Assembly (NCBI GenBank): GCA_963662155.1
Contig: OY759269.1
Location: forward strand, 22,496,878 to 22,560,877
Length of the DNA stretch: 64,000 nucleotides
Direction of reading: 5' to 3'
From: Lamellibrachia columna
Lineage: Eukaryota; Annelida; Polychaeta; Sabellida; Siboglinidae
A program made the position numbers and the translations under genes. This document shows positions 1-12,250 of the stretch, piece by piece. Under the pieces are notes generated by a model that was not told where the DNA came from, searched no databases, and was given only the letters and a program-made list of their open reading frames with translations. Numbering within the stretch: position 1 is the stretch's first letter; every line of letters starts with the position of its first letter.

Positions 1-269
1 CATGTAACCAAAATTGTAGCATCCTAGCTCCAAAGTGTATTATATTATCTAATCAACATTGCACTGTTTTCAATGGGCCAGGGAGGTCAAAATTCTATAG
101 CAAAATATGGACCCATAGGTATACTTTCTATGGGGTTACTTATTTTATATCTGACACTCGATTTAGATAACATAATGCATGAATATTGTTATTGGACCAA
201 ATGCAGATCTATGCTTGTGACATCTTTACCTTATAAATGCTGCACGCACACACACATACCTGCCCACAC

Positions 270-361
<92 letters not shown>

Positions 362-529
362 GTAAATATATATATAATTATTAGGTATTATACTGAAAGC
401 ATCTGCTAGATAGTATGGTGCATGGACAAAAGCCCCTCCCGACAAAAGCCCCACAGACAAGCTTGTTTCAATTCAATTATACTGTTCATGACTGTTGCTG
501 TAGTACACAGAGACAAGATATTGTCATGA
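1..529. other. Intergenic sequence with a TA microsatellite
   Basis: No credible gene is visible. Bases about 271-354 are a pure (TA)n run that creates false Tyr-Ile open frames on both strands. The remainder is AT-rich unique-looking sequence up to the transposon beginning at 538. Confidence 0.7.
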
Positions 530-537
530 ATATACTT

Positions 538-2027
538 CAGGCATGTGGTCAATTCCATTCCAGAATTGGAACTGACCCTCAATTCCAGTTCCGGAATTGG
601 AATCGACTTCAAAAATGTTTTTTTAATTGGAATTTATTTTTTTCAAAATTTATTTTTTGGGAATTGGAATTGATTTTGTTGGAATTATTGACTTGATACT
701 GTTAATATTTACCCTTATATTTACTTATATTACTTTTAAAATCATATTTGTCTGCTATTAGCATGTCACCCTGAATCTGGTAACAGCCAGGAAGTTGTCA
801 ACATTACAGCATAGACACTGTCTACTCTGGTATTGAAACATTGTGACCAAGAACAATATAATCAAGCATTTGCATCAAAAAGAAATACTAAGTTACTGTA
901 ACAGACAGTAAAACCAAAATCAGACCATTCAGGCCTCATTTTCTTTCTCAGTGTACAAGGTTTATTTACAGAGATTGCCAATTAAGGGCACCTGTCTGCT
1001 CATTCCCTTTGCGTGAGAGAGGAAGCCTGCCCCACTTGAATGCAGCCTCTTTTTTATCCAAGCCTAATGTTCAGCCCACAAGTTTCCAATACTACACATG
1101 TCACTGGTCACCTGTACAATGCTGTTACATGTGGCTGTAGGGTTTGCCCTTTGTAGTAATTAAAAATGTCCCCATGGAGAATACATGTTGGAGATTAGGA
1201 TGTTGAAGACTCAAACTTTCCAGTAAATTTGATGAAATATCAATGATACCACAACTGAGAGCAATATAAATCTGCCTCCTAGTATATTTGCTCCCCCCCC
1301 AGGACATCTGCCCCTTTTTTCTATGATAGTTGACAAGTGAAAATCAGTTTGCAGTTTTATCATTATTACTACTGTAACCGGCATGGTTACTGGACATTTA
1401 GTAATTTATAATTGCCCCACCAATCACACCGCCGGTCACCCAGCAAAGGTCACGCGATAATACCAGAAGAGCACAGGGTTGATGGTGCCATTACTTGCCA
1501 CCATATGGCAGCACCCTGGGTAATCTATAGATAATCTAGTTAATTAGTTATTATTATTATAACTATTTGTCTTATGGTTAATTGCATTTATTGTGTTCAT
1601 TGCTGGTCCTGTTACTAATAATTAAGTTGTTTAAATAAAACATTTACCCAAGAGACAGTGTTCACATGTGGTCAGGGGGAGGGGCTGTGTCCCAGTGGGC
1701 CAGGCTGATCCCACTGTCAACAAGACAACAACAACCCTGTTTTGGTGCAGATGACCCCCTGTAAAATGCAGGATGTGGTTGCACTGAGTCGGTGCTCAGA
1801 CACAGTTTTACATTTTAAAGGGGCAAATGTCCGGGAGGGGGGCAAATGACCTGGACCCAATATAAACAGGGGAAACTGTTCAAAACTCAGATTAATGACC
1901 CAACTGTCCAGGGCTGTCCAAAATGTCTGGTTTTGTTAGCAAAAATCCAGGAGAGGTGTTGCAGCAGAGAGTACATATGAAATTGGTGGATGCCATTTTA
2001 AAGTTTTTTATGGCAAACCTGATATAT

Positions 2028-2059
<32 letters not shown>

Positions 2060-2273
2060 GTGTATGTGTATGTGTGCATTTAACGAACAATAATTTTTTA
2101 ATCATATCTAATTAAATATGATTGTGCACACGTGACAAATAAAACTGTGTTCAAACGAATTGGATTTGAATTTTTCTTTAGCCTAGGATTTTAACAGTTG
2201 GAATTGATTTTTTGCAAGGCGGAATTAGAACTGATTTTTTGGAATTGACAAAACAGAATTGACCCCATGCCTG
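538..2273. mobile_element. Non-autonomous hAT-like DNA transposon with intact target duplication
   Basis: The element begins CAGGCATGTGGTCAATTC and ends with the imperfect inverted complement (GAATTGACCCCATGCCTG). Both ends are flanked by the same 8 bases, ATATACTT, at 530-537 and 2274-2281. An 8-bp duplication and CAGG termini are the known signature of the hAT superfamily. Subterminal zones at about 545-690 and 2155-2260 are full of AATTGG/GGAATTG motifs in both orientations, as expected of transposase-binding subterminal repeats. No transposase frame is present in the 1.7 kb interior, so it must have been moved in trans. The superfamily call rests on termini and duplication length only. 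Confidence 0.82.
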
Positions 2274-2281
2274 ATATACTT

Positions 2282-3240
2282 CCTTCATATGTATAGCTTG
2301 TACTAATACTATTGTGGGTTGCCGACAGTTGCCCCCTCCCCCACGATATTCATTACAGTGTTATCAGTCGTGTTAGAATAAAATGTAATTAATACATCTC
2401 TTTATGAACTTCCGGTTATTACATGTGGGGTTTAATCTGATCAATAAAGCAAATTCATTTTATATAATTTTGCCTTATTGTCAAGTCACAAAGAATTCAG
2501 ACAGAAATTGTAAAGTGTCATTATAGAAAGCAGACATGTAATCTGACAGTGTTCAACTGGGTAGATGACGATGCCTTAGTTTCCTTTCCAGCTAGACATT
2601 GCATGGGTGAAATGCATTTTACTTAAATATTTAAATACTTTATAAAAAAAAATTTGTAACTGCATTTGCACTTAATCACAATGAAAGTATTTGTATATTT
2701 AAATATTTCCATAAAGAATTTGAAATGTAAACAGCAACAGTAGGCTTCTGTTGCACTATAGTCTATACTGTCTTTTCGTCGTGTTTCTCCCATGCATCTA
2801 ACCCCCCCAGGCTTAGCCTTACGCTTGCCGCTTGCTCTCTAGGCATTTAGAACACAGGAGTATGAGACTTAATTATTATGACTGTCAATAAATAATATAA
2901 AATTATTTTCTTGAATAATTTTGCCTAGTACATACGCCATGGCCCATGTTACAAGGCTGCAGTATATCCTGTAGCACTTACTGAGTTATTGTTATTGTTT
3001 TGAGTACGGCCACGTATTGACGGTACATCTGATCACGTCGAAAATAAATCGGCGGATTGGAAAACACTCGTAATTATATCAAACTATTAACACTTACTCG
3101 CACTTTATTGTATTCATACATTTCGATTTACTGTGGGTCATATGTATGCTGACGTTGAAGCACAGCTGTGCTTATTGGGGTGGAACTATATTGTAATCGT
3201 AGTGATAAGTCACAATGGTAACGGTAATCCAATTTACTAA
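2282..3240. other. No feature recognised
   Basis: AT-rich sequence without a convincing coding frame, repeat array or RNA gene visible to the eye. Confidence 0.5.
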
Positions 3241-3770
3241 CCTGGTTTCGGCTCGTCGCTTCCTACGCATCGCTCTGCCCTCTGATATCTGACGTTTCCT
3301 TGTCGCAGAATAGTCTGTAGATGCATGGTCATATGCGGAAAAAAAGATCTAAGATGGAACGGTGTCTTTGACCAAGAATGACATCTTGATGCTCACCGTC
3401 TGTCCATGCTCATCACATACGTCTTTTGTCTTGTAATCTGCATCGGAAAAGTGGTCACTCGCAGAGCCTGCGGCTGGCGGACACGGCAATTTCCGCATTT
3501 GCAACCACCTTTTCCGCTGCAAATTCTTCCTCGAAAGTCGATCAAAAGTTTTTTCCTTGCATTTGTAGTACTAGTTGATATATCCAGGAGCCATCCAGTG
3601 CACACCAGGTTTCTTTTTATTCGATTTTCCATGCGTTTCGGCCGTTTTTCCGAGAGGTTTTTACTGTGTGAACGCGGTGCGAGGAGCTCGTACTCAAACC
3701 ACTCTGTCGCTGAGCCCCCCGCAGAGCAATATGGCGCCGCCCAGCGAAGATAATGGCAAAGTTTAAAAGG
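3240..3770. other. CpG-containing segment with short overlapping frames, unidentified
   Basis: Base composition changes here to GC- and CpG-richer sequence. Open frames of 79 residues (minus, 3393-3632) and 115 residues (plus, 3406-3753) overlap, and neither matches a family I recognise. The minus frame contains a CKCGNC cysteine cluster. The plus strand carries an ATGGCGCC motif near 3731, which resembles a YY1-type or initiator context. It could be a promoter or first exon of a gene or of a transposon. I cannot assign it. Confidence 0.3.
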
Positions 3771-3884
3771 ATATTACAAAATTACCGTGGCGTTGCGCCC
3801 ATCATATAAGGGTGATATATACTGTAAATGGTATGTTATTATGTTTGGGCTATGGTTGTTCGAGTGCTTCACCCCCCCTTTAAA

Positions 3885-4115
3885 TCTGATCTAACGGTGT
3901 ACATATGTTTCACATACTGGATATTTTATAACAAACTTTGTTTAGTAGCCCATAAGAGGTACTTTGATAACAAACTTTACCATAGTTAAAAAATAAACAG
4001 TTGACCTTTGGACCCAAAATTTACACTTTTCTCTTTGATAATGATTGATAATGATTTATTGTCTTCATGGTGATACAGTTCTCATACACCTGATACATGG
4101 CATATATCAATGAAA
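3885..4115 (+). repeat. Dispersed repeat B, copy 1
   Basis: About 230 bases starting TTTAAATCTGATCTAACGG are nearly identical to 6657-6905 in the same orientation. A diverged partial copy lies inverted at about 15214-15375. The repeat is non-coding. It is one component of the composite repeat described at 5.3-6.9 kb. Confidence 0.85.
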
Positions 4116-4281
4116 ACAATGGAAAAGAAGCAATGTAGCTTATAACTCCTTGTATACCTAATTCATTAATGTACAGTGCATCGTGTAGTAGTGCAAAACT
4201 GTTAGAACATGTGCAGTGTAACAAGATTGAAGTATACTAGGACATCTCCATATGTATTACATTTTATGATGTACATCATTC

Positions 4282-4539
<258 letters not shown>

Positions 4540-4624
4540 TGCAAACATATGCATAATACTGCTGCTTTTGTGTTGTCAACGCTTTGACCTTCACCATTAT
4601 GAAACATAAATGTCGCGTTCCAAG

Positions 4625-4780
4625 TACTTGACTGTACTTAACTAAAATGTTCAAAGTACTTTGTACGTGTACTTGAATTGTTCACAAAGTACTTGTACTT
4701 GTACTTGCCTATATTATTTAGACGAGTACTTGTACTTGTACTTGCCTATATTATTTAGACGAGTACTTGTAAAAGCATTC
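4625..4780. repeat. GTACTT-rich short tandem repeat
   Basis: A unit of about 37 bases containing GAGTACTTGTACTTG and TGCCTATATTATTTAGAC is tandemly duplicated. The wider segment is built of GTACTT/AAGTAC words in both orientations. No terminal inverted repeat or target duplication was found. Confidence 0.6.
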
Positions 4781-5154
4781 TTTCATTGCACATACACACA
4801 TTCAACAAAGTACATAACATTAATTAATGTAATCGCAATTAATTAATAGACATGCTACACTACTGTAACTGCTAGTGTGATTTTGACGTGTAATAAATAA
4901 AGCACAACAGTTTACAATTAATTATTTAGCATTCATAAAGGGATGGAGTCATCATAGAGTATTCATGCAGTATCATTGTCATAATACTTACGTAAAAAAG
5001 AAATGTATTATTATCATTATGTGACTACATAACTTTTCATGATCATTACAAGCCATCATTGTCAGTTTCATTATCATTACCATCAATTGCCAGTAAAGAA
5101 CTATATCTTGTCTGCTGATGTAACACATACTGCACTGTTGCTTGGCGGGTTGCA

Positions 5155-5162
5155 CGCAAACA

Positions 5163-5226
<64 letters not shown>

Positions 5227-5280
5227 CACACACGCAGACACACACGCGCAAACAAATAAACACGCAAGCACGCACGCACT
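5155..5280. repeat. (CACG)n and (CA)n microsatellite
   Basis: Perfect CGCA tetramers grade into a CA run and then degenerate CGCA copies. It abuts the 3' end of the minus-strand LINE remnant. Confidence 0.95.
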
Positions 5281-5288
5281 GCACGAGG

Positions 5289-6207
5289 TTGGCAGCACTG
5301 TAGATAAAGACATAATTATTCTTACTGATATCGTCCACTAAATGTGGTGACATGATGATTTCCTTCCAGTGGTTTTGATTCTTCATTGCAGTTAGTAAAT
5401 TTGTCCCGCTGAGGTTCATATTTTTCTCTAGGATATTTTGCAGAGTTGTTGTTGGTCGACCTCTTCTCCGAGGGCCATCGGGCTTCCAGAGCAGGACTTT
5501 GTTGGCTGCTTCGTCATGGCGCATCGCATGACCTGCCAGACGAAGACGCCGTTGTCTCTCGATGGTGGTGATCCGTGGGAGGGAGCCATGCAATTCTTTG
5601 TTGGTCATGTGATGGTGCCATGACACGTCTTGAGTGTTCTGCAACATTCTTGTGTAGGCGCCATCCAGTGGATGTTGTACTGTTTGTGTTAGCGACTATG
5701 AATCGCATCATATATCAGGATCGGTTCAACCTTCGTCCTGAAAATCTTCAGTTTGGTGAGTCTGCAGATGGACGCTCTCCAAACTTTGTCAAATAAATGA
5801 ACTGCCGCCCATGGGGCTTTTCTACACTGGATATCATGTTGTGAGTTTGTGTAGGATCCGAGATATTAAAATCCTATAATTTCTCAATTGGGCTCCCATC
5901 TGAAGAGTGTACACTATCATTATCAGGCGGGTTGATGTGCATGTATTTTGTTTTGCTTGGATCGAGAAATAGTCCAGTAGATTTGGAAGCACTTTTCACT
6001 TAATGAAGAAAAAAAATTATGGTTCTTATATCGTGTCAGCGAACATAGCGATGTCTATGGCATAATCCAGGTGAGAGAGATGGGAGGCTGGATGTCTGGT
6101 GCTTTGATGTCTGGTAGGGGTTAGTCCTTCTATGCCACCAATCACAGTTCTTAGAGCGTAGTCCACGACTATGGTGATCAGGTATGGGGCGTGAGGGTCT
6201 ATTGTGT
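5289..6207 (-). pseudogene. LINE reverse-transcriptase 3' half, degenerate (inverted-pair arm 1)
   Basis: Read on the minus strand, frames give a reverse-transcriptase segment around a DPxAPYL motif and then a C-terminal tail with RRRLRLAGHAMRHDEAANK, LLWKPDGPRRRGRP and NHWKEIIMS. Such tails are typical of non-LTR retrotransposon ORF2 proteins (an LxGHxxR motif, then GRP, then WK). Stops and frameshifts break it, so no functional protein is made. The upstream half of the RT domain is missing: coding similarity ends abruptly at the palindrome-rich block at 6208, at the same point as in the second copy at 15836. The LINE clade is not resolved. Confidence 0.75.
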
Positions 6208-6490
6208 TAATGTTACAATTTGGTCAAAATATCATGATATACCATGTAAATCATGGAAACCATGCTGTTGAAACAGGGAAACCATGAAAAAATACCATGG
6301 TGTTTTGAAACAGCTAAACCATGGTATACCATACATTTACCATGCACAATATATAAAAAAGGATGGTCTACCATAGTTTACAATTAATGTCATAGTATAC
6401 TATGTTTGACCATGTAATATAACGAAATTCCAATATACCATGTAATTCCATGGTATGTTTTCATAAGGGATCGCAAGAGCAAAATGCCAA
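6208..6490. repeat. Palindrome-rich CCATGG block of the composite repeat
   Basis: The segment is packed with self-complementary words such as CCATGG, ACCATGGTAT, TACCATG and ATCATGAT. It is matched, inverted, at about 15600-15835. It is fused to the LINE half at the same base in both copies, so the fusion predates duplication of the composite. No protein is encoded. Confidence 0.75.
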
Positions 6491-6656
6491 TTTAATTTGG
6501 TTACAATTGTGTCTTAATGTTTATTTATGGAAAAAAATGCACTAGGGATTTTACATAGTGCAGACAGACCAGGAGATTTGAATTGAATTTGAATTGAATA
6601 CAGTTAAAGGGGTACAATTAATGTGAGGACGATGTAGGGTGTTCATATAAAATCGG

Positions 6657-6905
6657 ATTTTGTCCTTAAATCTGATCTAACGGTGTACATATGTTTCACA
6701 TACTGGATATTTTATAACAAACTTTGTTTAGTAGCCCATAAGAGGTACTTTGATAACAAACTTTACCATAGTTAAAAAATAAAAAGTTGACCTTTGGACC
6801 CAAAATTTACACTTTTCTCTTTGATAATGATTGATAATGATTTATTGTCTTCATGGTGATACAGTTCTCATACACCTGATACATGGCATATATCAATGAA
6901 AACAA
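6657..6905 (+). repeat. Dispersed repeat B, copy 2
   Basis: Nearly base-for-base match to 3885-4115 in the same orientation. Here it lies beside the palindrome-rich block, as in the inverted copy at 15.2-15.8 kb. Confidence 0.85.
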
Positions 6906-7074
6906 TGTTCAAACTAAAATTGTTCAAACTAGTAATATTTAGCACTTTATTGAGGCCCCTGATTGGCATTGCGGTTGAGAAGTCTGAAACAAAGCCATGT
7001 TTTACGCGCTTTTGATCGACTGTCTTCGCTCGCTTACAAGTGGGAAACCCCACATGTTATACATGGCTGGAAAG

Positions 7075-7330
7075 CTTATGACGTCAACTACACGTGTGAT
7101 TGGGAATCTCTTACTCTAGACCAATAGAACAGCTCCTATTATACATACTTTATCCAGCAACAAAGTGCTGTTGTTGCTATGGAAGTTGCGAAACGCTCGC
7201 TGATTGGTCAAAAACGTAAGCGCGCATGCGCAGTCGGCTTGTTTACACATTCCTTTCGTCTTTGTTCGCCAGTTTCGCCCGCTGTTTTCGTCTTCGATTC
7301 GTTAATTAATTGCACTATGGCATTGAAAGA
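7075..7330. promoter_or_regulatory. Promoter-like CpG segment with NRF1-type site and CCAAT boxes
   Basis: A GCGCATGCGCA palindrome at 7222-7232 matches the known NRF1 (alpha-PAL) consensus. Nearby are inverted CCAAT boxes (ATTGG at 7203-7207 and near 7098) and a direct CCAAT near 7122. Downstream, an ATG at 7317 opens a short frame rich in acidic residues that stops at 7389, with a better-conserved-looking alternative frame to 7531. The product is unknown. It may be a TE promoter with a relic frame or a very small host gene. Confidence 0.4.
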
Positions 7331-7531
7331 AGCTTATTTAGCTACCGAGTTGGATCGTGCGAGGGGTGCAATCTCGAGGACAGCAATTTAGCTGCCGTGA
7401 TTGAAGATTACTTCGAAGGCCGCGTCGAGCCCGTGGAGGTCGCCTTAGCAGGGGCCTGGGAAGACCACATTGAGCCTGCACTGGTTGGCTCAGCGCCAGC
7501 GGGAGCGGACTTTCCAAATTGGGGAAAGTGA
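7310..7531 (+). CDS. Short unidentified frame downstream of promoter-like segment
   Basis: A 73-residue frame contains an acidic stretch (VIEDYFEGRVEPVEVALAG) unlike the surrounding AT-rich noise, and the base composition is GC-richer. An overlapping ATG at 7317 begins another frame reading MALKEAYLATELDRARG, which joins this one if a single frameshift occurred near 7366. I recognise no family. It may be a broken exon or part of a transposon. Confidence 0.25.
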   Translation: MHYGIERSLFSYRVGSCEGCNLEDSNLAAVIEDYFEGRVEPVEVALAGAWEDHIEPALVGSAPAGADFPNWGK

Positions 7532-8010
7532 CATTGTGTAGTGTTATTATATATGTAATGTGTAAATAATGTTTTATTTTCAGATATTTCAGGGATTTAC
7601 TTTAGGGGTTCGGCACCCAGTGCTCGCGGTTGTCTCCGGGAATACCAAACCTGGTAGTAAATGAGCTCTAGTGGAATTCAATAAATAATTGGTTTTTCCA
7701 CTTTATTCTTCTGCATCTAATTTATACACACCTACTGGAAGAACATACAAAATGTCATTCCATTTGGAGCATTATAAGTGCATGGTTGCTATGGGAGAAG
7801 CAATTTTTCAATGCTGTTTTTTAAAGCTGATTTTCTCAAAACTATTATTCCAAGAACGTGTACACTAAAAGTGTAATATTTTGGCCCATTAGTAAGGTAC
7901 ACTCTTCACGTTGGTGTCATTTTAAAGCTGTGTATCTCCTATTTGAATCTGTAATAAAATGGTTTTGTAAAATTGTCGAGAAGAGCCTGGTTTTGGCGTG
8001 TGGCATCACA
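7532..8010. other. No gene recognised
   Basis: AT-rich sequence between the short frame and the LINE 3' end. No clear repeat or exon is visible. Confidence 0.45.
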
Positions 8011-10998
8011 ATTTTTTTTTATTATTATTTTATTTATTATAATTCTATTTTATTATATTCATGTAGTTCATATGACTACCCGGTTAAATATAATTTGACC
8101 GCTGACGACGGCACATAACCACAACTTTGTAGTGTAATATATCAACATTGAGGTTATTATGCAGCATAGTATTCACTTCACAATATAAATTGTTCGTAAT
8201 AAGTATATAATAGCTGTATGAAACTATTACAATCTATTATAATTTAGCATTCGTACATTCATCAAGAATAAGTGCTTTGATTCTCTTTTTAAAGACTTGA
8301 AGCGATGTTCAATGTTCAAGATGATTCTTTATCACTATAGTATTCCAGTATTTGGAACCAGTATATGCCAATGTATTTTGTCTGATTTTTGTATAGCAAT
8401 ATGGTATTTTATAAGTTGTTCCTTGCCTTGTGTTATGACTATGTGGAGAGACATTTAAAGTAATCATGTCATTGAATATTTCTGGTAACATACCCCTGTT
8501 GTGTTTATACATAAAGTCACAACATATGTACTTGTTTACTCAATAGATGTTTTTTTAAATAATGGCTGAGTGATTTCTGAAACCCACTTGACTAATTATA
8601 CGTACTAATCTTTTCTGTAATACATGAATTTTGGACAGGTATATCTTTGTGGCTCTTCCCCATACTATATTACAATAAGTGATGTATGGATAAATAAAAG
8701 AATAATATAAATTTGTCAAAATTTACAGTACTTATTTCAGTCCCATCTATGTACATTTTATTATGTCTGGTTCTTATGCTGTGAGTATTGCTAAAGGTCA
8801 TTGTATGTGTTTTTTGGATGTTTAATGAAAGTTTATTAGTTTTAAGCCATATTCTTAGCGTTTTTCATTCAATGTTTAAGTCGTTTTCCATTTTTTCCAA
8901 GTTTTCCCCTTGTATGAAGAAATTTTTTATCATCTGCAAACATAATAGGAAATGTAAATTGAGATACAGCACTTAGATTATTTATGTATATGAGAAATAG
9001 TAAAGGCCCCAGAATTGAACCTTTGGGTACACCACATGTTATATTTTTTAGAACAGAGTTAGTCCTATGAAATATTACTGTTTGTTTTCTTTTAGCTAAA
9101 TAATTTTGAATCCATTGGAGCACATTACCCCTAATTCCATAATGAGCTAATTTTGTTAGTAAGATGTTATGTTTAACAGTGTCAAAAGCTTTAGCAAAAT
9201 CTAGAAATAGTCCAATTGTATGTTTTTTTATCGATAGCTTTGGTTATTTTGTCAGTTAGTATTGTTAAACCATGTATGTGGAGTGACCTTTTTTAAAATC
9301 CAAATTGAGAGTTAGACAAAATTTTGTTTTTAGTCGCATATTTGGTTAATCTAATGTACATTAGTCTTTAAAAAATCTTTGAAAATACTGGCAGCACAGA
9401 GATGGGGCTGTAGTTTGCTATAAGTTTAGCATCTCCATTTAAAAAAATTGGAACTACATTGGCTAATTTGAGTTGATTTGGTACGCATTCTTTATTGAAT
9501 GATAAGTTTATAATATGGCATAATGGTTCAAGCATGTTAGGATATGTCTGCTTAATAATATTAGGTTTGATGCCATCCCAACCAGAACTATTACTTAAAA
9601 ATGTTTCAATAATTCCTTTTTATCTCCTCTGTAGTTACAGGTGCTAAAAACATAGAGTTTTTAAAAGTTCCACATAGATAATCCTCAGGGTTTTCAGTAA
9701 CTTCTGGTATTCCTTTAGCCAACTCGGGGTCTATGTTTGTGAAATAACCATTAAACTTATCAGCAATCATCTTTTTGTCTTGAATAATTTTGCCATCAAC
9801 TATGAATTCTCGATGACATAAGGATACAGTCTTTTTGCCCATAATATCCTTCAGTATTTGCCACATTTTTTTGTAAATTGCCTCTATGTTTGTGAAATTC
9901 CTTACGATAATGGTACCTTTCCGCAATGCTAATAAGTTTATTTAGTTTATTTATATATTTTTTATAATTGGTTTCATTAAATATTGTAGGTATATTCAAG
10001 TAATACTTATATAATTTATTTTTTGTTTGGATGGAATTTTTAAACCCTTTGGTAATCCAGGGTTTATATTTCTTTCTTCTGGTTTTTTCTTAACTAGTGG
10101 GAATGCTTTATCATATGCCTGTGTTATTTTATTCAAGAACATCTTGTAGCTTTCTTCAGGATGCTTACATTTATAAACATCATCCCAAACTATTTTATCT
10201 ACACTACATCTGAAAGTGGCAATGGTTTGATAATTATATAATCTAGTCTTAAATATTGTATCATCCTTTGTATTATTATTTAGTTTAGTTAACACAAATA
10301 TTGGTAGGTGATCAGAGATGTATGTATATATTATTCCTTGCATTTGAGTGTTTTCACCAGGAATGTCGTTGCTGTAAATATTGTCTATTAATGTAGCTGA
10401 GGTTGGTATTATTCTGGTAGGCTTTGTGATCAGAGGTAAAAATGCATTTGAGTACATTGTATCTACATAATCGCGAGTTTCTGCATGATGATCATAATTC
10501 ATTAAATTAATATTAAAATCGCCCATTATAAAAAAAAAATTCAGCTTTAAATGTTTGTAAAATATTAAGCATGTGTTCTCTGAAGACGTTAATATTTGTA
10601 TTAGGTGGTCTGTAGACTACCCCAACCAGTGTTCTCCTATTTTTTCTTAGACCGAATCTGCACTTCGACAAATGTACACTCTAAATATTCAGTTATAATG
10701 GTCATTTCAGACCTCTCTACGTACTCATAAGATTTATGAATATACAGGGATACGCCCCCTCTTTTCTTTGATGGTCTAATAAGATGTACATTTCTATATT
10801 ATGTTAGCTCATATAGATCCGAATTGTAACTATTTAACCACGTTTCGCTTAATCCTATTATTGAAAATGTTAGATCAAACGACTCTAGATAATTATTTAA
10901 TTTACTAATTTTTTTTATATACTTCTTATATTCAAATGCATCAAAGAAAATCCTATATTTGAATATTTCATTTATATCAGTTTCAAGGTAGTATTTAG
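8011..10998 (-). pseudogene. Degenerate near-complete LINE ORF2 (endonuclease plus reverse transcriptase)
   Basis: Going 5' to 3' on the minus strand the order is as follows: an endonuclease N-terminal part with SIIGLSETWLN (about 10850), the GDFNINL and SDHLPIF endonuclease motifs (10526 to about 10290), and a linker with KKMWQILKDIMGKK (about 9850). Next come the RT motifs GVPKGSILGPLLFLIY (about 9030) and FADD (about 8940), then a C-terminal segment with SHNTRQ near 8430. This order is that of ORF2 in CR1/Jockey-group LINEs, which I infer rather than prove. Several frameshifts and stops separate the pieces, so it is dead. The 3' end is marked by an A/T-rich tail (minus-strand TAATAAAATAAAA) near 8011-8050. 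Confidence 0.85.
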
Positions 10999-11300
10999 AG
11001 GTAACGAGCGATGTCAAGTGCATTTTACTGTCATTTGTATGTTACTATCAGGTGCAAGTTACTATCATGTGCATGCTGCTGTCAACTGTGTCAAGTGTAT
11101 GTCACTATCAGGTGTAAGTTATTTGACCTTATATTACGCATCCTTATAACAATCTGATTGTTTTATGCGGACCGATGCGCTCCCCACAATCCTTGCAGAA
11201 GTCTGGGACAAAGAAATAAGACTCGCCGAACTCGACGAACTCGCCGACATCGTTGGACTAGAGGTAAGTAACTCTTGTAAGGCTTCGTGTCTCACAAGAC
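10994..11300 (-). repeat. Dispersed repeat A, copy 1 (inverted relative to 14.9-15.2 kb)
   Basis: This stretch matches the reverse complement of 14905-15214 throughout, ending at the shared words CATCGCTCGTTA. On the plus strand it encodes a conserved short peptide with WDKEIRLAELDELADIVGLE directly before GAGGTAAGTAA, which looks like an exon end and splice donor. Both copies keep that frame and donor, so the repeat may carry a piece of a spliced coding gene. I do not recognise the protein. Confidence 0.75.
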
Positions 11301-11309
11301 ATCTTGATA

Positions 11310-11615
11310 GGTTCACCCCAGGTAAGTTTTTCGTAAAACACATATCTCTCTATAACAATAGTTTATCTTCTTTTTTTCCAGATGTCTTCCGTTCCACCCG
11401 AGGCAACAGAATTGATGGCTGACAAACAACAATTATAACTAGAACTAAAATCGATACACAGTCACGTCGTGTTTTCGTTGATGACTGGATTTCGGACAAC
11501 ACCGGACAGCGTATAACCCCACGTATAGCCACACGTATAAAAGTAGCCGCTAGGGAGAGCATAGACCTGTATTACGTTACGCCTTAAAATTAAACATAAT
11601 TCATTGCAAAAGGAA

Positions 11616-11705
<90 letters not shown>

Positions 11706-12142
11706 GCAAAATAACAACACAAGTCCAGCGTAGAATGAAATAGGCCAAATAATTACATTTAGATTTATTAATTAAGGAGCAGGAAATTAGGCAAGCATAC
11801 ACCATCAAAATAGGATACATCAAATGATCTCGGCAAGCATGCCGGCCCCCAAAATGTGTTTACACATAATTAATATATCATGCCTATCAGCTACCCACTA
11901 CCAGTACTATCTGTACCACTACTGACTACAATTCACATGGTATCGGTGGGGGGTCACTCCGCCGTGAATTAATCATACACATACATGTACAAACAGAAAG
12001 GCTGGAGTACTCGATCCCCCCAGCCAAACATGATAAATGAAAAAAAGTGGGCTAACTACTCAACATTCCAGTAACCAGTTGCTAGGGCGGTTGACATGAC
12101 CAAAATAAGATGTGTAATGGTACGCTGAAACTTCCGAAAATC

Positions 12143-12225
<83 letters not shown>

Positions 12226-12250
12226 CGTTATATATATATATATATTGTGG
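11310..12250. other. Non-coding stretch with two long AT microsatellites
   Basis: (TA)n runs lie at about 11621-11701 and 12146-12245. No gene is seen between them. Confidence 0.7.

Noticed and set aside
271..354. Tyr-Ile repeat proteins over AT microsatellites (also at 4.3, 11.6, 12.2, 24.5, 34.3 and 48.6 kb)
   Set aside because: They are translations of pure AT dinucleotide runs on either strand with no other protein character.
3393..3632. P2X7-type or metal-binding domain gene on the minus strand (CKCGNC)
   Set aside because: A single cysteine cluster without the remaining expected motifs; the opposite strand is also open, so coding status is undecided.
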